A stretch of DNA of 6,236 bases from Nitrospira defluvii (GCA_016199015.1 JACQHN010000135.1:1-6236); one strand, 5' to 3'. Counted from the first letter of the stretch, positions 1 to 5,655 are shown. Notes: generated from the letters alone by a model not told the origin. Made by a program: numbers and translations.

Positions 1-93
1 CGCCGCCCACCCCGGCAGGCTCACTCCTGTCACAGTCGCAATAATGGCGGCTACCGTACACAACTCCACAAGACTTGCTCCGCGTTCGTTCAT
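1..93 (-). CDS. Type IV pilin/pseudopilin-like protein, N-terminal fragment (cut by window edge)
   Basis: The minus strand from the ATG at 93-91 reads 31 open codons to the window edge, beginning MNERGASLVELCTVAA. This is a class III (prepilin) signal: a 5-residue leader ending in Gly, then mature A1-S-L-V-E5, with the invariant Glu at +5, followed by a hydrophobic helix (roughly residues 11-26) and a Pro where type IV pilins usually have one (around mature +22). A ribosome site (GAAAGGAG at 106-99) sits 5 bases upstream, fixing the start. Family knowledge: such proteins are inserted in the inner membrane, cut after the Gly by prepilin peptidase, and assembled into type IV pili or type II secretion pseudopili. 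Such a peptidase gene lies just upstream on the same strand, which supports the call. Mature residue +1 is Ala rather than the usual Phe, and Cys follows at +7. Major pilin, minor pilin and pseudopilin cannot be told apart from this fragment. Confidence 0.82.
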   Translation of the reverse strand, partial: MNERGASLVELCTVAAIIATVTGVSLPGWAA

Positions 94-98
94 ACCGG

Positions 99-106
99 CT
101 CCTTTC
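99..106 (-). promoter_or_regulatory. Ribosome binding site of the pilin-like gene
   Basis: GAAAGGAG on the minus strand, 5 bases before the ATG at 93-91. It contains an AGGAG core and supports the short partial gene as real, against the overlapping plus-strand open frame. Confidence 0.7.
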
Positions 107-279
107 GTCGAGCGCGTAGAGCATTTCCAAGTTCCATGCCGCCCAACTGACAGGCCATGGAGCGAGCGGCAACCATCTCATCGTGGCCGGTATGTCACGA
201 AAATATATGAAGATGTCGAGGGAATATGCAGGGAACCCTGCTATGGCACTGTGCAGATGAGCAGAGAAGAAACGCGTGG

Positions 280-294
280 ACAGTTATGAACTGT
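280..294. repeat. Short inverted repeat (ACAGTT / AACTGT)
   Basis: Perfect 6-bp arms (280-285 and 289-294) are separated by ATG. The same hexamer ACAGTT recurs at 307-312 inside the first of the 11-bp repeats. No T-run follows on either side, so it does not look like a terminator. A protein binding site is possible. Confidence 0.35.
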
Positions 295-303
295 TCCCAA
301 TCA

Positions 304-336
304 GATACAGTTCGACATCCATTCGGATACACTTCG
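304..336. repeat. Three contiguous 11-bp direct repeats upstream of the pilin-like gene
   Basis: Plus-strand units are GATACAGTTCG (304-314), ACATCCATTCG (315-325) and GATACACTTCG (326-336). Units 1 and 3 match at 10 of 11 bases. The middle unit keeps only the TTCG end plus one C. The TTCG motif therefore recurs at exactly 11 bp, about one helical turn, on one face of the DNA. This arrangement is known for OmpR/PhoB-family response regulators, which bind head-to-tail on 11-bp-spaced repeats. Assigning it to such a regulator is inference. Confidence 0.5.
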
Positions 337-386
337 GCAAGGCGAATATGCCTGAAAACTGGCTCTGACAGCCGATTGAGAGGGAA

Positions 387-1160
387 TTAACGAGGGAGAT
401 CGATCAGCAACCAGTACCACTCAAACAAGGGCTGATGAAACAGCAAGGCGAGGAGCGATCCCACCGCAAGGAAGGGCCCAAAAGGGATGTACTGTTCACG
501 CCGCATGACCCGAGCAGCGATGAGCCCGCCGCCGACCAGGGAGCCCAGCAAGGATCCGATCATAATGGCTAACAGCGCGGGTTGCCATCCAATGAATGCG
601 CCGACCATAGCCATGAGCTTGATATCTCCACCACCCATGCCCTCTTTCCCAAAGACATACGGGCTGATCCAAGCTAAGAACCACAGAATACCCCCGGCTA
701 CCAGGACGCCGAGCACAGAATCGACCATGCCGATCGGGAGAATCAGGGCGGCGCAGAGGAGTCCGACGACAATTCCCGGCAACGTCACCGCGTCCGGGAT
801 CATGGTGTGCGAGAGATCCGTCCCCGTTACCACGATCAGCGCGGAAACCAGCGCGGCATAGACACAGGCCACTGCGGTAAAACCAAACATCCAAAAGGCT
901 CCCACATACCCGATCGCATTGGCCGCTTCCACCAAAGGATACTGCATGGAAATCGGTGCATGACAGGCGCGGCACCGTCCACGCAAGATGAGATAACTCA
1001 CAATCGGAATGTTGTCGTAGAAGGCGATGGCCTGTCGGCATGATGGGCAATGTGAGGCCGGCCACGCGACCGACTCTTCTCGCGGCAATCGGTAGATGCA
1101 GACATTCAAAAAACTGCCGATCACGGCGCCGAACAAAAGGACCATGATGTACGGAGTCAT
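387..1160 (-). CDS. pilD: Bifunctional prepilin peptidase / N-methyltransferase (type IV leader peptidase)
   Basis: An inner-membrane aspartic protease that removes the short leader of type IV prepilins or type II secretion pseudopilins after Gly and, through its N-terminal domain, N-methylates the new end. The 257-residue protein has the full architecture. Residues 1-20 form a hydrophobic segment with the family hallmark GSFLNVCIYRLP (15-26). The cytosolic domain carries the zinc-type cysteine pairs C38-x2-C41 and C63-x2-C66. The A24 peptidase core follows, with TDLSHTMIPD (114-123) and GMGGGDIKL (174-182), so D115 and D179 are the probable catalytic pair. Several more hydrophobic segments run to the C-terminus. 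Length is typical. AAGGA (1170-1166) lies 5 bases before the ATG. The pilin-like gene downstream on the same strand is a likely substrate; whether the two are co-transcribed is unclear because 293 bp separate them. The upstream neighbour is a divergent LuxR-type gene. Confidence 0.96.
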   Translation of the reverse strand: MTPYIMVLLFGAVIGSFLNVCIYRLPREESVAWPASHCPSCRQAIAFYDNIPIVSYLILRGRCRACHAPISMQYPLVEAANAIGYVGAFWMFGFTAVACVYAALVSALIVVTGTDLSHTMIPDAVTLPGIVVGLLCAALILPIGMVDSVLGVLVAGGILWFLAWISPYVFGKEGMGGGDIKLMAMVGAFIGWQPALLAIMIGSLLGSLVGGGLIAARVMRREQYIPFGPFLAVGSLLALLFHQPLFEWYWLLIDLPR

Positions 1161-1219
1161 GCGCGTCCTTGCAAATTGTGGCCCACGACGAATATCAAGC
1201 GGTTTGACTCTATATACGT

Positions 1220-1247
1220 ATTATAAATTAATTCAATACAAGCACAA
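1220..1247 (-). promoter_or_regulatory. Probable promoter of pilD
   Basis: On the minus strand a perfect TATAAT (1225-1220) has a half-matching -35 TTGTGC (1247-1242) 16 bases upstream, in a distinctly AT-rich stretch about 60 bp before the pilD ATG. An alternative shifted pair in the same stretch is TTGAAT with TATAGA, also 16 bases apart. An 8-bp palindrome ATACGTAT (1214-1221) overlaps the end of the -10 and could be an operator. The AT-rich context and position support a promoter; the exact hexamers are uncertain. Confidence 0.45.
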
Positions 1248-1276
1248 ATGAAACTGTCCGTCCCGAACCAGGTCCA

Positions 1277-1306
1277 TTTACAAATGCTAGGATAACTGCG
1301 TATAAT
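1277..1306 (+). promoter_or_regulatory. Sigma-70 type promoter of the LuxR-type gene
   Basis: TTTACA (1277-1282, 5 of 6 consensus bases) is separated by 18 bases from a perfect TATAAT (1301-1306). Transcription would start near 1313, giving a leader of about 70 bases before the ATG at 1384. This is the best-looking promoter in the window. Confidence 0.7.
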
Positions 1307-1383
1307 TCAAGATCCCTTTCAGCGCGGGAGGTCGTAGGCCTCAGTCAGGGAATTGCATTTACCCGAAGTGGAGCGAGACGCAT

Positions 1384-1668
1384 ATGTCGATAGCCGCCAA
1401 GACAACCAAGAGCCGAGCGAAAGCACTCTCACCGGAGCCGGTACTTCCCCCTCGCAAGAGACGCCCCGAAGCTCTCACGACCCGCGAACAGGAAATCCTT
1501 GAGCTGATCTGGACCGGATTCAAAAACAAGGAAATCGCCCAGCGGTTAAAAATCAGCGTCAAGACGGTCGAGGCACACCGGGCGAATATGATGAAAAAAA
1601 TCAGGGTCTCCAATACCGCCCAACTCCTCAAGGCCGCCATTCAAGGGAAAATGCTGAAACTCCGGTAA
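1384..1668 (+). CDS. Small orphan LuxR/GerE-type helix-turn-helix protein
   Basis: This 94-residue protein is almost only a LuxR-type DNA-binding domain. Residues 1-30 are basic and Pro-rich (PPRKRRPEA at 22-30) with no receiver or ligand domain. The HTH spans about 31-88: LTTREQEILELI (31-42) is the family's opening helix, NKEIAQRLKISVKTVEAHRANMMKKI (48-73) the helix-turn-helix with recognition helix around 58-71, and NTAQLLKAAIQ (77-87) the closing helix. NarL/FixJ family members use this domain to bind inverted or direct DNA repeats, usually under control of a phosphorylated receiver, which is absent here. GGAG (1370-1373) lies 10 bases before the ATG, and a strong promoter lies upstream. 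It diverges from pilD and could control it, or itself; that is inference from position. Alternatives are a modulator that dimerises with full-length LuxR proteins, or a stand-alone regulator whose activity is set by its amount. The physiological target is unknown. Confidence 0.9.
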   Translation: MSIAAKTTKSRAKALSPEPVLPPRKRRPEALTTREQEILELIWTGFKNKEIAQRLKISVKTVEAHRANMMKKIRVSNTAQLLKAAIQGKMLKLR

Positions 1669-1688
1669 GCCCTCTGTCCGGACCCCAC

Positions 1689-2465
1689 TCACTGCTTCCC
1701 CGCCGCGCCTGTGCCTCGCTGACGCAGTGCCTCATACAGCACCACAGCCGCTGACGCCGAGACATTGAGCGAACCGACTTTTCCCATCATGGGGATGTGC
1801 GCGGCATCGTCACAGGCTTCGCGCACGCCGGGACGAACCCCCTTCCCTTCACCGCCGAATACCAGCGCCACGGGCCCTCGAAAATCCAACGCCGTGTAGA
1901 CTTTGGGAGCCTCGGCATCCAGCGCATAGACCCATACCCCTGTGCTTTGAAGACGTTCAATCAACCGAGAGAGATTCGGCACTCGCCCCACGGGCATGTA
2001 ATCGACCGCGCCCGCAGAAGCCTTGGCTACGACACTTGTCAATCCCACCGCGCGGCGTTCAGGAATAAACACACCCTGCACGCCGGACGCTTCGGCCGTT
2101 CGGAGTATCGCACCCAGGTTATGCGGATCTTCGACACCGTCAAGCACGACCAAGAGGGGAATCTGCCCGTCCGCCTGCGCCGACGAAAGAATGTCATCGG
2201 GCTCGGCATAGGCCTTCGCGGCAACCAAGCCGATGACTCCCTGATGGTGACCCGCTGGGACAAACCGATCGAAGGCGGCCCGTGGCTCAATATGCACCGG
2301 CACGCGCTGCGCTCTTGCCAGCCGAACGATGTCTCCAAACTGTCGATCGGTTCCCAACACGAGAAGGCGCTGCAGAGGACGAACACCGGCGCGAAGCGCC
2401 TCGCGCACGGCATGGAGGCCGTAGATCACCTCTGGGGGGTTATCGTTTCCATCGGCTGGTGCCAT
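1689..2465 (-). CDS. rlmB: 23S rRNA (guanosine-2'-O-)-methyltransferase, TrmH/SpoU family
   Basis: A SPOUT-fold S-adenosylmethionine enzyme; the RlmB group methylates the 2'-O of G2251 in the 23S rRNA P-loop. The 258-residue protein has an N-terminal substrate-binding domain (VIYGLHAVREAL at 13-24; HHQGVIGLVA at 73-82) followed by the three SPOUT motifs: motif 1 DPHNLGAILRTAEASG (113-128, with N116 and the catalytic-type R122), motif 2 LVFGGEGKGV (201-210) and motif 3 GSLNVSASAA (231-240, with N234). These match RlmB better than the tRNA enzyme TrmH. A longer frame extends upstream to 2588, but the ATG at 2465 follows GAGGA by 8 bases and starts just before the conserved domain, so I place the start there. 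It then overlaps the 3' end of cysS by 26 bp, which suggests translational coupling. It is the last gene of the surE-dedA-cysS-rlmB run. No clear terminator follows. Confidence 0.93.
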   Translation of the reverse strand: MAPADGNDNPPEVIYGLHAVREALRAGVRPLQRLLVLGTDRQFGDIVRLARAQRVPVHIEPRAAFDRFVPAGHHQGVIGLVAAKAYAEPDDILSSAQADGQIPLLVVLDGVEDPHNLGAILRTAEASGVQGVFIPERRAVGLTSVVAKASAGAVDYMPVGRVPNLSRLIERLQSTGVWVYALDAEAPKVYTALDFRGPVALVFGGEGKGVRPGVREACDDAAHIPMMGKVGSLNVSASAAVVLYEALRQRGTGAAGKQ

Positions 2466-3900
2466 CTGGACGGTCCTCGATCGTAATGCCATGGGAAGCC
2501 AGCTCAGCCCTGAGCTGGTCGGCCAATGTGTAATTCTTAGCCCTTTTTGCCTCAATGCGCGCCGCGATCTTGCCGGCAATGTCCTCATTGGATAAGGCCG
2601 TTACCGCCTCGCCTTGCGCGTCTGATGGTATCGTCTGAAGCTGCCGCTTGAACTGCCAACTGTCGGGCTGCAAGAGGCCCAGTACCGCACCGAGTGTGCG
2701 AAACTCCTGGCGCACAGCGTGTCGTATCTCACCCGATAATCCAGCTTCAATGGCCTTGTTGGCCTCCCCGCGCAGCTTCTGCAAAGCGGCCACTGCGGTG
2801 GGAGTATTCAAGTCATCGTCCATGGCCTCCGCAAACGCCTCTCGCGTCCGCGTCGTCGCCTCTCGCATCTGTTGATCGGCCGCGCCATGATCCGGAGCCG
2901 GTTCGCTCAGCCGCTCAAAGAGATCGTAAAACCCATTCAGGGCGCCCTTTGCCTCCCGCAAACTTTGGTCCGAAAAGTCCACAGGGCTTCGGTAGTGGGT
3001 CGAGAGAAGAAAGTAGCGCAGCATCTCGCCGGTCACGGCAGCCGGCCACTCGGATTCCGTGAAAATCTCTCGAATCGTAAAAAAGTTCCCTAACGACTTG
3101 GACATTTTCTCTTGGTTGATCTGGACGAACCCGTTGTGCACCCAGTAGCGCGCGAATTCCTTGCCGGTCGCGCCGCAGGATTGCGCAATCTCATTTTCAT
3201 GATGAGGAAAAATCAGGTCCATCCCACCGCCATGAATGTCGAAGGTCTCGCCAAGGTGCCGCATGGCCATGGCCGAACATTCAATATGCCATCCCGGTCG
3301 GCCTGGGCCCCAGGGGCTGTCCCAGGAAGGCTCACCGGGCTTGCTGCCCTTCCACAGGGCAAAATCCATGGGGTAGCGTTTCCGCTGATCTACATCCACA
3401 CGCGCGCCCGCCTGCAGATCGTCGAGCTTCCGCTTAGAGAGCCTGCCGTACACCGGATACCGATCGACCTGAAAATACACATCCCCGTCGACGCGGTAGG
3501 CCATCCCCTTCGCGAGCAGCCTGTCGACGAGTGTCACGATGTCGGCGATGTGTTCCGTCGCCTTGGGTTCGAGCGTGGCCCGACGCACACCGAGCTTCTC
3601 CATATCCTCATAGTACGCCTGGATATACTTGCTGGTAATGTGCTCGCAACTCACTCCCTGCTCATGGGCTCGCTTGATGATTTTATCGTCGACATCCGTG
3701 AAGTTCTTGGCGAACTCGACGACGAAGCCCGAATATTCCAGATAGCGGCGCAGCACATCGAAGACGAGCGCACTGCGGGCATGCCCAATATGGCAATAGT
3801 CATAGACTGTCACCCCGCATACATACATGCGGGCCTTCCCCGGCACCAACGGTTCGAACGGGTCTTTGCTTCCGGTCAACGTATTGTACACACGCAGCAT
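2440..3900 (-). CDS. cysS: Cysteinyl-tRNA synthetase
   Basis: A class I aminoacyl-tRNA synthetase that charges tRNA-Cys with cysteine in the cytosol, using ATP. The 486-residue protein is full length. It shows MYVCGVTVYDYCHIGHARS (25-43), containing the HIGH signature at 37-40, and the KMSKS loop at 265-269. The zinc/cysteine-recognition ligands C28, C208, H233 and E237 all sit in their usual contexts (WHIECSAM and FPHHENE). The DALR-type helical anticodon-binding region follows (about 295-425), and the usual tail ends IEDRPDGTSRW. The ATG lies 9 bp after the dedA stop; the GGAG preceding it is 12 bases away, at the end of dedA, so initiation may depend partly on coupling. The 3' end overlaps rlmB. 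cysS and an RlmB-type methyltransferase are also neighbours in many other bacteria; here no mini-RNase III gene lies between them, as it does in Firmicutes. Confidence 0.97.
   Translation of the reverse strand: MLRVYNTLTGSKDPFEPLVPGKARMYVCGVTVYDYCHIGHARSALVFDVLRRYLEYSGFVVEFAKNFTDVDDKIIKRAHEQGVSCEHITSKYIQAYYEDMEKLGVRRATLEPKATEHIADIVTLVDRLLAKGMAYRVDGDVYFQVDRYPVYGRLSKRKLDDLQAGARVDVDQRKRYPMDFALWKGSKPGEPSWDSPWGPGRPGWHIECSAMAMRHLGETFDIHGGGMDLIFPHHENEIAQSCGATGKEFARYWVHNGFVQINQEKMSKSLGNFFTIREIFTESEWPAAVTGEMLRYFLLSTHYRSPVDFSDQSLREAKGALNGFYDLFERLSEPAPDHGAADQQMREATTRTREAFAEAMDDDLNTPTAVAALQKLRGEANKAIEAGLSGEIRHAVRQEFRTLGAVLGLLQPDSWQFKRQLQTIPSDAQGEAVTALSNEDIAGKIAARIEAKRAKNYTLADQLRAELASHGITIEDRPDGTSRWKR
2474..2478 (-). 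promoter_or_regulatory. Ribosome binding site deciding the rlmB start
   Basis: GAGGA on the minus strand, 8 bases before the ATG at 2465-2463 and inside the last codons of cysS. The in-frame ATG at 2492 lacks a comparable site. Confidence 0.6.
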
Positions 3901-3909
3901 AGTGCGCCG

Positions 3910-4545
3910 TTACTCCATAGTGGGTCGACGTTTCGGCCAATGCGACCAGAGAAAATACCCAAGCCCCAGGGCAAGAAACAACCCGATCACGACATCCGCA
4001 TGATGGAAATATTCACGTAGTTGGTTCCAATGCTCCCCCATCTTGAGCCCGACGTAGGCAAGCGCATAACACCAGGGCAACGCCCCGACAAACGAAAACA
4101 GCACGAACTTCTTCACGTCCATGCGCGCAATCCCGGCCGGGAGGGAAATGAAGGTTCGCACAACGGGCAGGAGACGGCTGATCAACACCGCCGCGTCACC
4201 ATGTTTCGTAAACCACCGATCGGCCAGCTCTAAATCATGCTGCGAGACCAGGAAGTACCGGCCGTACCGTTCGACGAATGGCCGCCCGCCCCACACGCCC
4301 ACGTAGTACGCCACCATCGACCCGAGCACGTTGCCGACCGCGCCGGCGAGCGTTACCCCCAGCATTGAGAATTGCCCCGTCGAAACAAGGTAGCCGGAGA
4401 ACGGCATGATGATTTCACTCGGCAGAGGAATACAGGCGCTTTCGATCGCCATCGTAATCACGATGCCGGTATAACCAAAGGTCGAAATCGCAGCGATGAC
4501 GAACCGGCCGAGTTCTTCTATCAACCACTCTATCAGCGCCGTCAT
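3910..4545 (-). CDS. DedA family integral membrane protein
   Basis: A polytopic inner-membrane protein of the DedA/VTT family; members have been shown to recycle undecaprenyl phosphate, or to move phospholipids, across the membrane. From the ATG at 4545 the protein has 211 residues, the usual DedA length. It shows the family features: a re-entrant region with E34 and PLPSE (40-44), a glycine-rich segment (AGAVGNVLGS, 67-76), and the signature FISRLLPVVRTFISLPAGIARM-like block at about 121-142 with R124 and R130. C-terminal hydrophobic segments follow (about 147-168 and 183-202) and a basic end (KRRPTME). A longer frame reaches 4620, but AGGAGG lies 8 bases before the ATG at 4545, and that ATG overlaps the surE stop as ATGA, so the shorter form is chosen. 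The exact transported lipid is not visible from sequence. Confidence 0.93.
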   Translation of the reverse strand: MTALIEWLIEELGRFVIAAISTFGYTGIVITMAIESACIPLPSEIIMPFSGYLVSTGQFSMLGVTLAGAVGNVLGSMVAYYVGVWGGRPFVERYGRYFLVSQHDLELADRWFTKHGDAAVLISRLLPVVRTFISLPAGIARMDVKKFVLFSFVGALPWCYALAYVGLKMGEHWNQLREYFHHADVVIGLFLALGLGYFLWSHWPKRRPTME

Positions 4546-5357
4546 GCCCGCAACCTCCTGCGCGGCCGTGGACTGACCGGCGTCTTGCGCCCAGGCGGCT
4601 TTGAGAGCGGCCGCTCCCACGCTTTGAACTGTTCAAGCACGTCATGATGGGTCGTGTCGAGATGGACCGGGGTCACGGACACCATGTGGTGCTCCAGCGC
4701 TTCGTGGTCGGCATCCTTGCGGCGACTCCACGACTTTCGTGTGCCGGCAATCCAGTAATACTTACGTCCCCTCGGATCGACTTTTTCAACAATGGGGTTC
4801 TCGAAGCGGCGCCGGCTGAGGCAGGTCACCTTGACTCCCTTGATGGATCGAAACGGCACATTCGGGATATTCACGTTCAAGATAGTTTCGGGCGGCAATC
4901 CGTGCAACAACACCTCGCTTGCCACCCGAGCCGCATACCGCGCGCCCACATCGAATCGAAATTTATTCTCGCCCTCCTGAGAGACGGCCATTGAGGGAAT
5001 GCCTAGAATCGTACCTTCCAGAGCCGCCGAGACGGTGCCGGAATACATCACGTCATCGCCAAGGTTGACGCCGCGATTGATACCCGACACGATCAATGCC
5101 GGCTGCCCCGGCAAGACCTTCGCCAGAGCCAGATTGACGCAGTCAACTGGAGTTCCGTTCACCATGAACACACGAGGTCCCATTTTGGTAATGCGCAGCG
5201 GCTTGTGCAACGTCACCGCATGACCCACCGCCGTCCGCTCACGATCGGGTGCCACCACCCAGACCTCCCCTAACGCGCGAAGCGCAGCCGCGACCGCATG
5301 AATGCCCGGGGATGCAATCCCGTCATCATTGGTCACAAGGATTCGTGCACGTGCCAC
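4542..5357 (-). CDS. surE: 5'-nucleotidase SurE (nucleoside monophosphate phosphatase)
   Basis: A metal-dependent cytosolic phosphatase that releases phosphate from nucleoside 5'- and 3'-monophosphates and, in some members, short polyphosphate; linked to stationary-phase survival. The 271-residue protein has ILVTNDDGIASPGI (6-19), with metal ligands D11 and D12, then APDRERTAVGHAVTL (36-50), NGTPVDCV (67-74) and VSGINRGVNLGDDVMYSGTVSAALEG (90-115), with N94 as the fourth ligand. The residue matching the metal-binding Ser of well-studied SurE proteins is Thr42, a conservative change. The start is GTG at 5357, supported by GAGGAG (5368-5363) 5 bases upstream and by alignment of the N-terminus to the family. 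The C-terminal 22 residues (250-271) are Pro/Arg/Lys-rich and look like a disordered extension. The gene follows the tRNA-Pro gene and is coupled to dedA by an ATGA overlap. Confidence 0.96.
   Translation of the reverse strand: MARARILVTNDDGIASPGIHAVAAALRALGEVWVVAPDRERTAVGHAVTLHKPLRITKMGPRVFMVNGTPVDCVNLALAKVLPGQPALIVSGINRGVNLGDDVMYSGTVSAALEGTILGIPSMAVSQEGENKFRFDVGARYAARVASEVLLHGLPPETILNVNIPNVPFRSIKGVKVTCLSRRRFENPIVEKVDPRGRKYYWIAGTRKSWSRRKDADHEALEHHMVSVTPVHLDTTHHDVLEQFKAWERPLSKPPGRKTPVSPRPRRRLRA
4554..4559 (-). promoter_or_regulatory. Strong ribosome binding site deciding the dedA start
   Basis: A perfect AGGAGG on the minus strand, 8 bases before the ATG at 4545-4543 and inside the end of surE. 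With the ATGA stop/start overlap (4545-4542) it indicates translational coupling of surE and dedA. Confidence 0.75.
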
Positions 5358-5516
5358 AGCCTCTCCTCACTCTTCGACAACATGGTGCAAGGGACGAATA
5401 CAACCGGCGGGGTAGGATGATGGGGACGGCGGGACGACACACCAATACGCACGGACGATCGGTCGCTGCTACCACTGTCCTGCAGAGCAGGACCCATTCA
5501 AAAGACATCGTGCCGA
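5358..5516. other. Spacer between tRNA-Pro and surE
   Basis: This 159-bp spacer holds a perfect 7-bp hairpin close to the tRNA 3' end (5477-5493) and the surE ribosome site. No good leftward promoter for surE is visible (TTGTAT near 5400 lacks a -10), which suggests that surE may be read from upstream. Open frames across this region and the tRNA on either strand are artefacts. Confidence 0.4.
5477..5493. repeat. Perfect 7-bp inverted repeat with 3-nt loop, downstream of tRNA-Pro
   Basis: GTCCTGC (5477-5483) pairs with GCAGGAC (5487-5493) around AGA. On the leftward transcript it starts 24 bases after the encoded CCA. No U-run follows, so it is not a typical intrinsic terminator. An RNA processing site or a stabilising stem for the surE message is possible. 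Confidence 0.5.
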
Positions 5517-5593
5517 TGGTCGGGGCGGCGGGATTTGAACCCACGACCCCTCGCACCCCAAGCGAGTGCGCTACCGGGCTGCGCTACGCCCCG
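5517..5593 (-). tRNA. tRNA-Pro (anticodon GGG)
   Basis: A complete 77-nt cloverleaf folds on the minus strand. The acceptor stem CGGGGCG (5593-5587) pairs with CGCCCCG (5527-5521), followed by discriminator A (5520) and a genome-encoded CCA (5519-5517). The D-stem is GCGC/GCGC, with GG in the loop. The anticodon stem CTCGC/GCGAG closes the loop TTGGGGT, placing GGG at 5559-5557. The T-arm is GTGGG-TTCAAAT-CCCGC with one G-T wobble. It decodes CCC and, by wobble, CCU proline codons. It lies between the merR-like gene and surE on the same strand and is bordered by hairpins on both sides; no convincing promoter of its own is visible. Confidence 0.96.
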
Positions 5594-5618
5594 ACTTACT
5601 CGGCATCGATATACTCGT

Positions 5619-5641
5619 GCGGTATGAACCTACCATACCGC
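5619..5641. repeat. Perfect 8-bp inverted repeat between the merR-like gene and tRNA-Pro
   Basis: GCGGTATG (5619-5626) and CATACCGC (5634-5641) flank a 7-nt loop. It begins 15 bp after the merR-like stop and ends 25 bp before the tRNA 5' end on the leftward transcript. Neither side has a T-tract, so a simple intrinsic terminator is unlikely. An attenuator, a processing hairpin or an operator are all possible. Confidence 0.55.
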
Positions 5642-5655
5642 GTCCTCGGAACGGG

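Larger units (their letters stand above)
94..386. other. Non-coding spacer between pilD and the pilin-like gene, probable regulatory region
   Basis: No credible gene is visible on either strand; an 81-codon plus-strand frame here overlaps the pilin start and resembles no family I know. The region holds three tandem 11-bp repeats (304-336), an inverted repeat ACAGTT-ATG-AACTGT (280-294), and a GCAGGG-AA-CCCTGC inverted repeat (228-241). A leftward promoter for the pilin gene is expected, but only weak candidates exist: a TATATT at 207-202 with a poor -35 (TGCATA at 230-225), and a TCGACA at 219-214 without a good -10. A GGCT-GTCAG-AGCC mini-hairpin just after the pilD stop is followed by AGTTTTC; it is too short to call a terminator. 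Confidence 0.5.

Noticed and set aside
167..181. Possible sigma-54 promoter for the pilin gene (minus strand TGG-N9-GCT)
   Set aside because: Only the TGG and the TNGCT end fit; the rest of the -24 and -12 elements do not match, so chance is more likely, although sigma-54 control of pilin genes is known elsewhere.
44..289. 81-codon plus-strand open frame at the left edge
   Set aside because: It overlaps the strongly supported pilin leader on the other strand, has no evident ribosome site and resembles no known protein.
1797..2486. 229-codon plus-strand open frame
   Set aside because: Antisense to rlmB, with low-complexity composition and no family resemblance.
2466..2588. Longer N-terminus for RlmB
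   Set aside because: The extra 41 residues overlap cysS, do not resemble the family N-terminus, and lack a ribosome site, while the ATG at 2465 has one.
3112..4020. 302-codon plus-strand open frame
   Set aside because: It lies antisense to cysS, which has complete catalytic motifs, and shows no recognisable domain; long antisense frames are expected at this GC content.
4546..4620. Longer N-terminus for the DedA protein
   Set aside because: The ATG at 4545 has a perfect AGGAGG and an ATGA overlap with the surE stop; the extension would lie wholly inside surE.
5517..5593. tRNA gene as an integration site for a mobile element
   Set aside because: No integrase, no repeated tRNA 3' fragment and no foreign-looking genes are present in the window.
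5619..5641. Intrinsic terminator after the merR-like gene
   Set aside because: The 8-bp stem is good, but no T-tract follows on either strand and a same-strand tRNA follows directly.
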